Shown: positions 7,884-16,905, counted from the first letter of the stretch. The stretch is 64,000 bases of DNA from Bryobacterales bacterium (GCA_016713735.1 JADJOP010000002.1:434001-498000), one strand, 5' to 3'. Made by a program: numbers and translations. The notes: generated by a model from the letters alone, not told the origin.

Positions 7884-9773
7884 ATGAAAGCTTATCTCGC
7901 ACTCATCAATGTCACGTTGAAGCTCGCCATGCGCGAGCGCAGCGTTCTGTTTTTCAATTACCTGTTCCCGCTCATCTTCTTCTTTGCCTTCGGCCAGTTC
8001 ATGGGCGCCAAGGCCGGCGGCACGCTGACGCGCGTCATTTCGATGGTGCTCGTGATCGGCGTGCTGGGCAGCGGGTTGTTCGGCGCCGGCATGCGCACGG
8101 TGGCCGAGCGCGAGGCCAACATTCTGCGCCGCTACAAAGTAACACCCATCTCGCCGTTGCCGATCCTGGTGGCGAACATCGTCAGCGGCTGGGTGCTCTA
8201 CCTGCCCGCTGTATTGCTCATTCTCGGGCTGTCACACTTTATCTATGGGATGCCCTGGCCGCCCAGAACCGGCTCACTCCTCCTCCTGGTGAGCGTGGGC
8301 ATCTGCACGTTCCGAGCGCTCGGCCTGATCATCGCCTCGGTGGCCAACTCAATGGCCGAGAGCAACATTCTTATCCAGCTCCTCTACATGCCGATGCTCT
8401 TCATCAGCGGAGCCACGATCCCCATCAGCCTGATGCCGAGCTACATGCAGGCGGCGGCGCAGTTCCTGCCGGCGTCGTATTTGAACAGCGGCATCCAGCG
8501 CATTCTGTTGCGCGGAGAATCGATCACCTCCACGCTCGGCCCGGTTGCCGCACTGCTTGCCTGCATGGTGTTGGCTACGTTCATTTCGTACAAGCTCTTC
8601 CGTTGGGAAAAAGAGCAGAAGATCGCCGGAAACGCCAAGCTGTGGGTGGCCGCCGTGCTTCTGCCGTTCGTGCTCATGGGCGGCTACCAGGCCTACTCAA
8701 AGGAGCACGTCACCGAGTCAAAGCTGTTGGACCGCCAGATCCGGCGCGCCAACCCCAGGCTGATCCGTGGCGGGCGCATCTTTATCGGCGACGGAACGGT
8801 GATCGAAAAGGCGTCCATTCTCATCAAGAACGGGCGCATTGAACAGATCATCACGGGGACGCCGCCCGATGCCGACGACATCGGCGCCGAGTTGATCGAG
8901 GCTTCCGGCAAGACCGTAATGCCGGGGCTAATCGATCTACACGTGCATCTTGGTGCACCTGGGGTGTTGCTGGAAAAACCGGCTGAGTATGACTCGGAAA
9001 AGAACGCCGAGCATGCCCTGGCCGCACACCTCTACGCCGGCGTGACGGCCGTGCGGCCGGGTGGCCTGCTCGATGCTTCGATCCTGGCCGCCGCATCGCG
9101 GGTGAATCGTGGTGAGAGGCTCGGGGCAGAGGTCTTGCTCAATGAAACATCGGCAGCGGCCGGACAACTGCCGGGAGCGGCGTCGATGGGCGAGGCGTTT
9201 CAGCGCGCGCTGGCGAAACTCGTCCCCGATGGCAGGACACCTCTGATGCCCGCCCTCTCCTTGCGCGAAACTCTCGAAGAAGCTCGATCGGGGAAGGTGG
9301 GGGCGCTGAGCACTACCCTCGCTGAGCAGGTTGCGTCTCCGGCGGCGCTTGCAGCCACCCGCACTGCGCTTGTCAAGCCACCCGATTTCCTCCAGCCCTA
9401 TCTCCGCATCCCGATGAGCGTCGAGGAGTCGCGCGCGGCGCTCGTCCAGGCCCTTCAGAAGAGCGAGGCGGTGGCGCTGGGAACAGGATCGGGCGCATTC
9501 GCCGTATTGCACGGTTCGGCCGTCCACCAGGAGATCCACCTTTGGGTGAAGGCCGGGGCGACGCCAGCACAGGCCTTGAAGGCCGCCACATACGAGGCCG
9601 CTCGCGCTGCCGGTGTGGATAAACGGATGGGCCTCATCGCCCAGGGCATGCAAGCCAATCTGCTCATCGTCGATGGCAACGTGCTGCAGGACATTGCCGC
9701 CACCGAGCGCATCTCCGACGTCGTGTTCCTCGGCGAGCACATTTCGCGGCAGGACCTCTTCGAGCAGAAGTAG
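7884..9773 (+). CDS. ABC-2 permease fused to a degenerate amidohydrolase-like domain
   Basis: One uninterrupted 629-residue frame. Residues 1-240 are an ABC-2 permease (six hydrophobic segments, with ANILRRYKVTPISP before the third). An extra hydrophobic segment at 252-268 would place the C-terminal part outside the cytoplasm if the N-terminus is inside. Residues 290-629 match the amidohydrolase/imidazolonepropionase-like fold: RLIRGGRIFIGDGTVIEKA, metal-binding HxH at 353-355 (GLIDLHVHLG) and the closing beta-sandwich (GLIAQGMQANLLIVDGNVL). The usual GTD motif near the end of the barrel is GTGSG at 533-537, and the mid-barrel metal His residues are not evident, so hydrolase activity is doubtful. 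It pairs with the ATPase 15 bases upstream. Confidence 0.88.
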   Translation: MKAYLALINVTLKLAMRERSVLFFNYLFPLIFFFAFGQFMGAKAGGTLTRVISMVLVIGVLGSGLFGAGMRTVAEREANILRRYKVTPISPLPILVANIVSGWVLYLPAVLLILGLSHFIYGMPWPPRTGSLLLLVSVGICTFRALGLIIASVANSMAESNILIQLLYMPMLFISGATIPISLMPSYMQAAAQFLPASYLNSGIQRILLRGESITSTLGPVAALLACMVLATFISYKLFRWEKEQKIAGNAKLWVAAVLLPFVLMGGYQAYSKEHVTESKLLDRQIRRANPRLIRGGRIFIGDGTVIEKASILIKNGRIEQIITGTPPDADDIGAELIEASGKTVMPGLIDLHVHLGAPGVLLEKPAEYDSEKNAEHALAAHLYAGVTAVRPGGLLDASILAAASRVNRGERLGAEVLLNETSAAAGQLPGAASMGEAFQRALAKLVPDGRTPLMPALSLRETLEEARSGKVGALSTTLAEQVASPAALAATRTALVKPPDFLQPYLRIPMSVEESRAALVQALQKSEAVALGTGSGAFAVLHGSAVHQEIHLWVKAGATPAQALKAATYEAARAAGVDKRMGLIAQGMQANLLIVDGNVLQDIAATERISDVVFLGEHISRQDLFEQK

Positions 9774-9811
9774 CGCAGGGGCGGCGCGGTCGTCATACAA
9801 TCGACTGCACC

Positions 9812-11302
9812 ATGCCGCGCCTCAGTCGCAAACAGTTTCTCGGCGCCTCGGCTGCGCCCCTGGCCCTGCAAGCCGCCCAATCGCGCACGGGCAAGCGCCC
9901 CCGCAATGTTCTCTACCTGTTGAGTGACCAGCATCGCCCGGCGGCGCTCGGTTGCGCCGGCAACGCAATTGCCCAGACGCCCACGCTCGACGGCCTGGCC
10001 CGTGATGGCGTCCGCTTTACCTCAGCCTACTGTCCCTATCCTGTCTGCACTCCCTCGCGTGCCTCGATGCTCACCGGGCGCTACGCCCACTCCACCGGTG
10101 TCTTCAACAACGCCACGCCGTGGCCGTTGCGCATCAAGACGATGGCTCACTACTTTGGCGCGCGTGGCTACGCCACTGGCCTCATCGGAAAGATGCACTT
10201 CGTCGATGCGCAGACCCACGGCTTCGACTACCGCCTCGACTTCAACGACTGGTTCCAATACCTGGGCCCCAAGGCGAAGCTCTACGCCGACGAACTGGCC
10301 AAGCCGAACTCGGGGTCGGGCAATCCGCAGATCGACGCCCTGTGGAAGGACTTCGGCGACCCGTGGAAAGCCGTGCGCACAGCGGATAACAGAGAGGGCC
10401 TGGTGCACGTCGGCCGGGCTTCGCTGCTGGAGGAGCGGGACCATTTTGAGTCGTTCGTGGCCCGCGAGTCCATCCGCTTTCTGCGCAACTTCGGTACGAA
10501 AGAGCCGTTCTTCCTCATCTCGTCCTACCTGAAGCCGCATGACCCGTTCATGCCGCCCCCGGAATGGGCGGCCCGCTTCCGAGCCGAGAACATGCCGCTG
10601 CCGCCTACCTGGGGGAAACTGGATGCGACGCGCGTGCCCAAGGTAATCGCCGCCTCGGCGCGTGCCCACGCCGCCACGCCCGAGTTGCGCGACCCCGCTT
10701 TGGCCCGTCAGCGCATTGCCATGTACTACGCCAACATCGCTTTCCTCGATCATGCGCTGGCCGGAGTGCTGGCGGCGCTGCGCGAACTGAACCTTCACGA
10801 AGACACGCTGGTGCTCTATTCCTCAGATCACGGCGAGATGCTGGCCGAACACGGCTTGTGGCAGAAAAACCAGTTCTACGAGCCTTCATGCGGGGTGCCG
10901 CTACTGTTCCGGGCGCCAGGGATGATCGCGCCGGGCGCAGTGTGCCATACGCCCGTGTCGCAGGTGGGGTTGGCCGCGACCCTCCTGGATGCCTGCGGCT
11001 TGCCAGTGCCCGATGGACTCGACGAGCCGAGCTTTGCTCACCTGCTCAAGAACCCCACAACCCCGGCCACGCGCCCGGTTTTCGCCGAATATGCCCTGGG
11101 AACGCCGCAAGCGCGCTATATGATCCGCTCCGGCGACTGGAAATACAACCTGTGGGTAAATGACATGCCGGAACTGTACAACCTCCGCAACGATCCCGGC
11201 GAATCGCGCAACTTGGCCCTGGAACCGGAGCATGCCGCCACAGCCGCGCGGCTGCGCGAACAACTGCTCGCCTGGCACCGCCCTTCGGAGCTTCGCGCAT
11301 AG
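9812..11302 (+). CDS. sulfatase (formylglycine-dependent), exported
   Basis: A 496-residue type I sulfatase. CTPSR in the segment YCPYPVCTPSRASMLTGRY is the C-x-P-S-R signature whose Cys is converted to formylglycine. The N-terminal metal ligands lie in LYLLSDQHRPAALG and the C-terminal ones in LYSSDHGEMLAEHGLWQK. The leader MPRLSRKQFLGASAAPLALQA is Tat-like (SRKQFLG) but with a single Arg, so the export route is uncertain. It probably removes sulfate from a glycan or organosulfate; the substrate is unknown. No sulfatase-maturing enzyme is in the window. Confidence 0.92.
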   Translation: MPRLSRKQFLGASAAPLALQAAQSRTGKRPRNVLYLLSDQHRPAALGCAGNAIAQTPTLDGLARDGVRFTSAYCPYPVCTPSRASMLTGRYAHSTGVFNNATPWPLRIKTMAHYFGARGYATGLIGKMHFVDAQTHGFDYRLDFNDWFQYLGPKAKLYADELAKPNSGSGNPQIDALWKDFGDPWKAVRTADNREGLVHVGRASLLEERDHFESFVARESIRFLRNFGTKEPFFLISSYLKPHDPFMPPPEWAARFRAENMPLPPTWGKLDATRVPKVIAASARAHAATPELRDPALARQRIAMYYANIAFLDHALAGVLAALRELNLHEDTLVLYSSDHGEMLAEHGLWQKNQFYEPSCGVPLLFRAPGMIAPGAVCHTPVSQVGLAATLLDACGLPVPDGLDEPSFAHLLKNPTTPATRPVFAEYALGTPQARYMIRSGDWKYNLWVNDMPELYNLRNDPGESRNLALEPEHAATAARLREQLLAWHRPSELRA

Positions 11303-11317
11303 TCCCGGCGCATCCTT

Positions 11318-11348
11318 TTGCCGGGGTGCGGCATCCAACGGCTATAAT
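11318..11348 (+). promoter_or_regulatory. candidate sigma-70 promoter upstream of the A-type Fe-S carrier
   Basis: A perfect TATAAT lies at 11343-11348. The best -35-like hexamer is TTGCCG at 11318-11323, with a long 19-base spacer, so the -35 assignment is weak. Transcription from here would give a leader of about 85 bases before the ATG at 11439. Confidence 0.3.
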
Positions 11349-11438
11349 CTTCTTAGGGTGAGGCTGCGCACTCCGCGGCAGACCCGTGAATCTGCACTAT
11401 ATGGTATGATCTCAGCAGGGAGATTGGAAGGAAGGGTT

Positions 11439-11765
11439 ATGTCGGTTACGCTCACCACCAAAGCCGTTGATAAGGTTAGAGAGATTCTGGACATGCAGGA
11501 GCCCAAGCCCGCCGGGCTGCGTATCTCCGTCGTCGGCGGCGGCTGTTCGGGCTTCAGCTACTCGATGGCGTTCGAAAGCGCCCCGAATATGCTGGACAAG
11601 ACCCTGAATTACGATGGTCTCAAGGTATTCGTCGACCAGGCCAGCCTGCTGTATCTGGACGGCGCTGAAGTCGACTATGTGGAGAGCATCGAAGGCTCCG
11701 GCTTCAAGTTTTCCAATCCCAACGTGAAATCCACCTGCGGCTGCGGCAGCTCGTTCAGCGCCTAG
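11439..11765 (+). CDS. A-type iron-sulfur cluster carrier (IscA/ErpA/HesB family)
   Basis: A 108-residue protein with the three conserved cluster-binding cysteines: C36 in GGGCSGF and C100/C102 in the C-terminal CGCGSSF. Such proteins accept Fe-S clusters and pass them to apo-enzymes. The ATG at 11439 has a good purine-rich ribosome-binding site (GGAAGGAAGG); an in-frame ATG at 11406 would add 11 residues but has no such site. No isc or suf genes adjoin it, as is common for ErpA-type carriers. A strong terminator follows. Confidence 0.94.
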   Translation: MSVTLTTKAVDKVREILDMQEPKPAGLRISVVGGGCSGFSYSMAFESAPNMLDKTLNYDGLKVFVDQASLLYLDGAEVDYVESIEGSGFKFSNPNVKSTCGCGSSFSA

Positions 11766-11840
11766 GGCCCGCCACAAATCCGCCGCGGTCACGAACCGGG
11801 CGGTGATGCAATATCCCGCGAGTCGAACTGAGAAGTTCTC

Positions 11841-11878
11841 GGCCGGAGAGGTGTGCCCTCTCCGGCCTATTTCTTTTT
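11841..11878 (+). terminator. intrinsic terminator after the A-type carrier
   Basis: A perfect 11-bp stem (GGCCGGAGAGG / CCTCTCCGGCC) with a 5-base loop is followed by TATTTCTTTTT. The T-tract is also the last codons (Lys-Lys-Lys-stop) of the convergent gene ending at 11867, so the hairpin sits exactly at the join and may also stop transcription from the other side. Confidence 0.85.
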
Positions 11879-12655
11879 CGTGCCAGGCTCCACGACATCG
11901 CTGAACTGCACCGTGGAACTGGCGCCGAAGCGTTGGTAGTTGGCGTATTCGATCACCATCCTCATACGGAGCGGGCCACCGGAGAAGGGCAGAACGTCGT
12001 CGGCGAAGGTCTTCACCGGAAAGCGGTGGCCATCGCTGGTGCGGCCGCGGAAGGTGGTGAACAGAGGGAACAGGTTCTCATGGCCCTTCTTGTAAATGGG
12101 CGGCACCGCGCGGCCTGTGGATTGAACGATGGCATAGTCGCGCTGGTCCACCCACATCTCGCCCTCAAATAGGCGCTGGCCTTCGAACACCTGCTTGGGC
12201 TTCACCGTCATGCGCCAGCAGGGAACGCCGTCCATCTCCTCTTCGCCCTTCACCTGCACGGCGTACAGCCACAGCAGTTCTTTCGTGAAGAGGAACGGCT
12301 GGACTTCGCGGATGTCGCGGAAATCCTCCTCGGTCATCTGCAGGCGGGCAAGGCGATTCCGTGGAGCGCCCACAAGCTGGTCTGTGCGTTCGCCCGTGGG
12401 CGAAAAGATGACCTCGCGCGCCTCACGGTATTCGCCCACCTTCGAGCCGTTCTTGCCAAACTCCTCGACCACCACCGACTGCTGATAGAGATACTGTAGC
12501 CGCGCCTGCTGTTCACCCGACTCCCGCTCGGCCACCAGCCGGGCCAGGTTGGGTGGAGGCTCGGCGGCAAACATCCGGGTCCCCAGTGATACCATGAGAA
12601 ATCCGATGCGCAGCTTCCTTGCCGTCGTGGCTGCCGTTTGGGCCCTTGGTTCCAT
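11867..12655 (-). CDS. exported protein of unknown function (outer-membrane lipoprotein-sorting-like)
   Basis: A 262-residue protein. The N-terminal RKLRIGFLMVSLGTRMFAAE resembles a signal peptide, which is why I kept the upstream start; a start at 12595 would remove the charged n-region. The body has alternating strands ending with FPVKTFADDVLPFSGG, a pattern reminiscent of the half-barrel LolA/LppX fold (GVPCWRMTVKPKQ, EGEMWVDQRDYAIVQSTG). The exact role is unknown. The start region overlaps the divergent CPBP gene by about 60 bases, so one of the two starts may be too long. Confidence 0.7.
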   Translation of the reverse strand: MEPRAQTAATTARKLRIGFLMVSLGTRMFAAEPPPNLARLVAERESGEQQARLQYLYQQSVVVEEFGKNGSKVGEYREAREVIFSPTGERTDQLVGAPRNRLARLQMTEEDFRDIREVQPFLFTKELLWLYAVQVKGEEEMDGVPCWRMTVKPKQVFEGQRLFEGEMWVDQRDYAIVQSTGRAVPPIYKKGHENLFPLFTTFRGRTSDGHRFPVKTFADDVLPFSGGPLRMRMVIEYANYQRFGASSTVQFSDVVEPGTKKK

Positions 12656-13534
12656 AGCCGCGTTCTTCTACTCGCAACAACTCCGCGTTCCGGCGTCCAT
12701 CGCCGTACCCGTTGCGCTCGCCTTTCTGATCGAACTCACCTTCTATCTCACGATCGGATTTGACCACCTCCGCCGGCGGTGGCGGCCCGTTGCGCTCTTT
12801 GCCAGTGCGCTCGTCCCCTACTGCGTCTACAGCATATCCGTTCACGCCTTCGACTGGAAACGCCTCGCGCTGCTTGCGCTGGCCGTGGCTGTCGTGTGCT
12901 TCTGGTTTGAACGCGGCCGCCATCCCCCGCGCGTGAGTTCCTCCTCTTGGGGGTGATGGCCGCGGTTGTGCTGGCCAAAACATTCAAGGGGATTTATGTC
13001 GAACCGATGGACGGCCTGCGCGTGGATGCCATGGGCCAGCTCATGTGGTTCCGAATTGGGCTGGTGACCTTCCTTGCTCCCGGTGGCCCGCCTCTTCAGT
13101 TGTCCTTCCTGCCTTCGGCACGGGCGTTCAAGATCGGAGCGCTCTACTTCCTCGCCTTCATGCCCGTGGCCCTGTTGCTGAACCAATGGCTGCACTTCAC
13201 CCACTTCCAGCCTGCCGCCGGTTTCTGGTGGAAGGGGCCAGCCACCTTCATCGCCTTCCTCTTTTTCGTCGCCTTCTACGAAGAGGTCTTCTTCCGCGGC
13301 ATCCTCCAGCAGCGGCTCACGCAATGGTGGGGCGCCTGGCCCGGACTGCTCGCCGCCAGCGCCCTGTTCGGCTTTGTCCACCTCTGGTTCCGGCAGTTTC
13401 CGAACTACAACTGGGTCATCCTCACCTTCTTCATCGGCCTGGCCTGCGGGCGCGCCTTCACCCATGCCGGCATCGGCGCCTCCATCGTCGCCCACGCCCT
13501 CGTCGTCGCCACATGGCGTGCTTTCTTCGCCTAG
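12594..13534 (+). CDS. CPBP-family intramembrane protease, disrupted by one-base frameshift
   Basis: Two adjoining frames together encode a multi-pass membrane protein. The first part (12594-about 12930) has four hydrophobic segments. The second carries the CPBP (type II CAAX-prenyl endopeptidase-like) motifs: YEEVFFRGILQ (EExxxR), FGFVHLW (FxxxH) and a final His in IVAHALVVATW. Adding one C to the C-run at 12924-12928 joins the frames through REFLLLGVMAAVV and yields an intact 313-residue protein, normal for the family. Members cleave membrane proteins or process peptides; the substrate is unknown. The break is more likely a sequencing error than decay, given the similar errors elsewhere in the window. 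Confidence 0.75.
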
Positions 13535-13556
13535 CCGCGATCAGCATTTACACCCT

Positions 13557-13602
13557 TTTAACAACCGTTTAACAACCTCCCCCCCGGGCCTGCCCTTATC
13601 CT
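13557..13602 (+). promoter_or_regulatory. tandem direct repeat and -10 box before the decaheme cytochrome gene
   Basis: TTTAACAACC occurs at 13557-13566 and again at 13568-13577, an 11-base period typical of OmpR/PhoB-family activator sites. TATCCT at 13597-13602 could be the -10 element, placing the repeats over the -35 region. A start site about 7 bases downstream would fall on the GTG at 13609, which has no Shine-Dalgarno sequence, so the mRNA may be leaderless. Confidence 0.4.
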
Positions 13603-13608
13603 GAATAG

Positions 13609-14544
13609 GTGCTGAGACGCATCTCATTCGGAGCGTTGCTGCTGTGCCTGCCCCTGCTGGTCGCGCAGCAGCCGCTGACTCCCAGCTCCACCGGCTACGT
13701 GGGTTCGAATGCGTGCAAAACCTGCCACGCCGACGTCTGGTCAAACTTCTACAAGAACCCGCACTACAAGTCGATCGCTCTCGGTGCGGAGTCGCCCGAA
13801 AAGACCGGCTGTGAGAGTTGCCACGGTCCGGCCAAGGCACACGTGGAAGCGCGTGGCGGCAAGACGACGATTCCACGCGCCTTCTCCCTGATGCCCGCTG
13901 CCCAAGCGCTCAACACCTGTCTCGGCTGCCACGAAAAAAGCATCAGCCGGGCGCAGATCCGGCGCTCGTCACACACCCAGGCCGATGTGGCCTGCAACTC
14001 GTGCCACTCGATACACAAACCGGCTGCGGCGAAGTCCCTGCTGGCCAAACAGCAGGCGAACCTCTGCTACGGTTGCCACAATAGCGTCCGGTCGCAGTTC
14101 TCCATGCCGCACAAGCACCGCGTGAACGAGGGGGCGGTGCAGTGCATCGATTGCCACAACCCGCATGGCTCGCCGGCGCCTGCCGGGCGGTCCGGGCTGC
14201 GCCCGCGCATGGTTGAGACCACGATCGACGGTGAACAGCCCTGCCTGCGCTGCCACACAGACAAGCGAGGGCCGTTCGTGTTTGAGCATGCGGCGATTCG
14301 TGTGGAGGGTTGCGAAACCTGCCACGCCCCGCACGGCTCGATGAACCCGCGCATGCTGCGGCGGCCGGCCGTGTTCACGCTCTGCCTGGAGTGTCACAAC
14401 GGCGCCTCCGGCTTCGGTCTCTCCCGTGAAGGCATACCTACCCAGTCCGGCTCGCACAACGTGAACGATCCGCGCTACCGCAACTGTGTCACGTGCCACG
14501 TGCGCATCCACGGATCGAACTCCGACCCGCGCTTCCTGAGGTAA
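13609..14544 (+). CDS. decaheme c-type cytochrome (DmsE/MtrA-like)
   Basis: A 311-residue protein with a signal peptide (ISFGALLLCLPLLVAQQ) and exactly ten CxxCH haem-attachment motifs: CKTCH, CESCH, CLGCH, CNSCH, CYGCH, CIDCH, CLRCH, CETCH, CLECH and CVTCH. Ten haems in about 310 residues matches the periplasmic MtrA/DmsE group, which sits inside an outer-membrane barrel and passes electrons across the membrane. The barrel gene follows after 5 bases. The start is GTG. A cytochrome-maturation system must be encoded elsewhere. No outer-surface cytochrome (MtrC-like) is adjacent. Confidence 0.93.
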   Translation: MLRRISFGALLLCLPLLVAQQPLTPSSTGYVGSNACKTCHADVWSNFYKNPHYKSIALGAESPEKTGCESCHGPAKAHVEARGGKTTIPRAFSLMPAAQALNTCLGCHEKSISRAQIRRSSHTQADVACNSCHSIHKPAAAKSLLAKQQANLCYGCHNSVRSQFSMPHKHRVNEGAVQCIDCHNPHGSPAPAGRSGLRPRMVETTIDGEQPCLRCHTDKRGPFVFEHAAIRVEGCETCHAPHGSMNPRMLRRPAVFTLCLECHNGASGFGLSREGIPTQSGSHNVNDPRYRNCVTCHVRIHGSNSDPRFLR

Positions 14545-14549
14545 CCGCC

Positions 14550-16535
14550 ATGGCCATCCATCCCCGTACCATCGCACTCCTGATGACCGCCTCAGCCCCG
14601 CTGCTGGCCCAGCCCACAGTCGCCCCCACTGGTGAACCCGTCGGCCGCGCCCGCGGTGAGGATTGGAACGGCTACAACGTAACCAACTCCTTTGAGCTGG
14701 GCGCGCGCTTCCACACCGTCAATGGCAACGAAGCCGCCTACCGCTCCGACGTCAACTTCGGCAACGGCCTGCGCCTGCTCGGCTCCACGCTCTCCCTCAA
14801 CTCCAAGGAGGGCCGCGGCGGGTTGTTCGACGAGATCCTGCTGAACACACAAGGGCTCGGCAACGATCCCTACCAGTTCTCCTCGCTGCGCATTCAGCAC
14901 AACCGCTGGTACCGCTACGACATGAACTGGCGGCTGAACGATTTCGTCAACCCTGGCTTGAATTTCCTGCCTTCCGCGCATGCGCAGAACACGCGCCGGA
15001 TGTGGCAGGACCACGACTTGACACTCCTCCCCGCGTTCCCGTTCCAATTCCTCGTTGGCTACAGCCGCAACTCGCAGGAAGGCGCCGGCCTTTACACGCA
15101 GAATTTCTTCGATCAGCACCGCGGCGATGAGTTCCCCCTGTTTGCGAACATCAACCGGCGTCAGCGCGAGTTCCGCCTGGGAACGCAACTGCAATACCGG
15201 AAACTGAAACTCATCCTGCTGCGCGGCTGGCAGCGGTATGAAGAGGATTCGCCGCTCTCACTGGCTGTCGGCGCGGGACTCAACGCGGCCGACAATACGA
15301 CGCTCACCAGTTTCCGCCTCACCTCGCCATACGCTGGCGACACACCCTACTGGCGCGCCAATCTGTTTGGCGAAGCCGGGCGATGGCTGGCCGTGAACGC
15401 CCGGTTGAGCTACGCCGGCACGCGGCGTGACTTCGCCAGCGAAGAAGCCGCTATCGGTACGTCGCGCCTGGGCGCCGCCACCAACCGCCAGTTCTTCGCC
15501 GGTGGCACGGGCACGCGCCCCGTCACCAACGCCAACTTCACGATCAGCCTGTTTCCCGCGGATGCCGTCACGATCACCAACCACACTGCCTTCCACCAGA
15601 TCCAGATGGACGGCAACGCGACACTGACCCAAGTGCAGAACGGCTTCACCGGCGCGGACATTCTCAACTTCCGTCACCTCGGCATTCGCAGCATCGTGAA
15701 CATGACAGACGCCCTGCTGCGCCCGGCGAAGTGGCTAGGCCTACGCGCCGGCTATCAGTTCTCCACGCGCCGCATCCGCTCCGTGGAAGCCGAAACCGTG
15801 GGCGCGTTCAGCGACCGGCTGAACTACGAGCAGACGAACCGCGTCCACGCCGGGCTCCTCGGCATCCGCCTGCAGCCCGTGAAACCGCTCACCTTTAACT
15901 TCGATCTTGAGGTGGGGCGCGCCGACCGGCCGTTCCTCACCTTGAGTGAGCGCAACTACAACGCATTCGGCGCCCGGGCTCAATATAAGCAAGGTTCGCT
16001 GCTGCTGTCGGTGGCCGTGCGCACGAACTACAACACGAACTCGGTGTCGCTATTCAGTCACAGCTCACATTCGCGCAATTACGCCTTTGACGCCTCCTGG
16101 ACGCCGCGGCGCTGGTTTGCCTTTGATGCCGGTTACGGCAAACAGCACCTGGATACTCTCACGGGCATCGCCTATTTCGCCTCGGGGCAGTTTCTCGATA
16201 CGCAGCGATCCCTCTATGTCTCCAACGTGCATTCCGGACACGCAACCGCCCGCTTCAGCGTGGCCAGCCGCGTGGATCTCTCATTCGGGTATAGCCGCGT
16301 GCAGGACACCGGCGACGGGCGCGCCGCACTCGCCCTGAGCACGAACCCCGCGTTCCCTGAGGTTCAGGTGCTTCCGCTCGCCTTCGACTCCCCCCAAGCG
16401 CGGGTATCGATTCGCCTCCACCAGCAGGTACGACTGAACTTCGGGTACCAATATTACCGCTATGCCGAGGACTTTTCGGCCCTTCGCAACTACCGCGCCC
16501 ACACCGGCTTCACGTCCGTGCTATGGTCGTTCTAA
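14550..16535 (+). CDS. MtrB/PioB-like outer-membrane beta-barrel porin
   Basis: A 661-residue protein with signal peptide (MAIHPRTIALLMTASAPLLAQ) and many alternating amphipathic strands ending in aromatic residues (for example LRIQHNRWYRYDMNWRLNDF, RLNFGYQYYRYAEDF), finishing with the terminal aromatic FTSVLWSF expected for outer-membrane insertion. The position immediately after a decaheme cytochrome supports an MtrB/PioB-type sheath for electron transfer across the outer membrane. The CxxC pair found near the N-terminus of Shewanella MtrB is absent. Function is inferred from context; direct similarity to MtrB cannot be measured here. Confidence 0.8.
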   Translation: MAIHPRTIALLMTASAPLLAQPTVAPTGEPVGRARGEDWNGYNVTNSFELGARFHTVNGNEAAYRSDVNFGNGLRLLGSTLSLNSKEGRGGLFDEILLNTQGLGNDPYQFSSLRIQHNRWYRYDMNWRLNDFVNPGLNFLPSAHAQNTRRMWQDHDLTLLPAFPFQFLVGYSRNSQEGAGLYTQNFFDQHRGDEFPLFANINRRQREFRLGTQLQYRKLKLILLRGWQRYEEDSPLSLAVGAGLNAADNTTLTSFRLTSPYAGDTPYWRANLFGEAGRWLAVNARLSYAGTRRDFASEEAAIGTSRLGAATNRQFFAGGTGTRPVTNANFTISLFPADAVTITNHTAFHQIQMDGNATLTQVQNGFTGADILNFRHLGIRSIVNMTDALLRPAKWLGLRAGYQFSTRRIRSVEAETVGAFSDRLNYEQTNRVHAGLLGIRLQPVKPLTFNFDLEVGRADRPFLTLSERNYNAFGARAQYKQGSLLLSVAVRTNYNTNSVSLFSHSSHSRNYAFDASWTPRRWFAFDAGYGKQHLDTLTGIAYFASGQFLDTQRSLYVSNVHSGHATARFSVASRVDLSFGYSRVQDTGDGRAALALSTNPAFPEVQVLPLAFDSPQARVSIRLHQQVRLNFGYQYYRYAEDFSALRNYRAHTGFTSVLWSF

Positions 16536-16580
16536 TCGTCTGCCGACGGACAGCCGATAGACAGCGGAGGATTAGGAATC

Positions 16581-16886
16581 GTGCGTTACGCCGCCACCAA
16601 CATCACCACCTTCGTGATGCTGATGTTCACCGTCTGGGTGATCATCACGCGGTTCCGCTCGAAGCCTGACGTGAACTGGCCGCTCTTCTATTACCTCGCC
16701 GCGGTTGCATTTCACCTGTCCGTGCCCGGTATGTTGAACGAGTGGATTCTCTACGCCGGTGTGGTGAGCGCCCTGCTGCTCCGGTTCGAGTTCCTCGGCG
16801 GCATCGCCGCGGCCGCCGTGCGCGTTTTGGAACTGGTTTGCCTGGCCGCGCTGGCCTACCAGTTCGGCGGAAGAGTGTCCACCTAG
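16581..16886 (+). CDS. small integral membrane protein, unknown
   Basis: 101 residues with a GTG start preceded by GGAGG (16566-16570). Three to four hydrophobic segments (NITTFVMLMFTVWVIITRF, FYYLAAVAFHLSVPG, WILYAGVVSALLLRFEFLG, LELVCLAALAYQF) make up nearly the whole protein. It lies 45 bases after the porin and may share its transcript; a role in the electron conduit is only a guess. I recognise no family. Confidence 0.6.
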   Translation: MRYAATNITTFVMLMFTVWVIITRFRSKPDVNWPLFYYLAAVAFHLSVPGMLNEWILYAGVVSALLLRFEFLGGIAAAAVRVLELVCLAALAYQFGGRVST

Positions 16887-16905
16887 CAACACCCTATTGG
16901 ACGCC

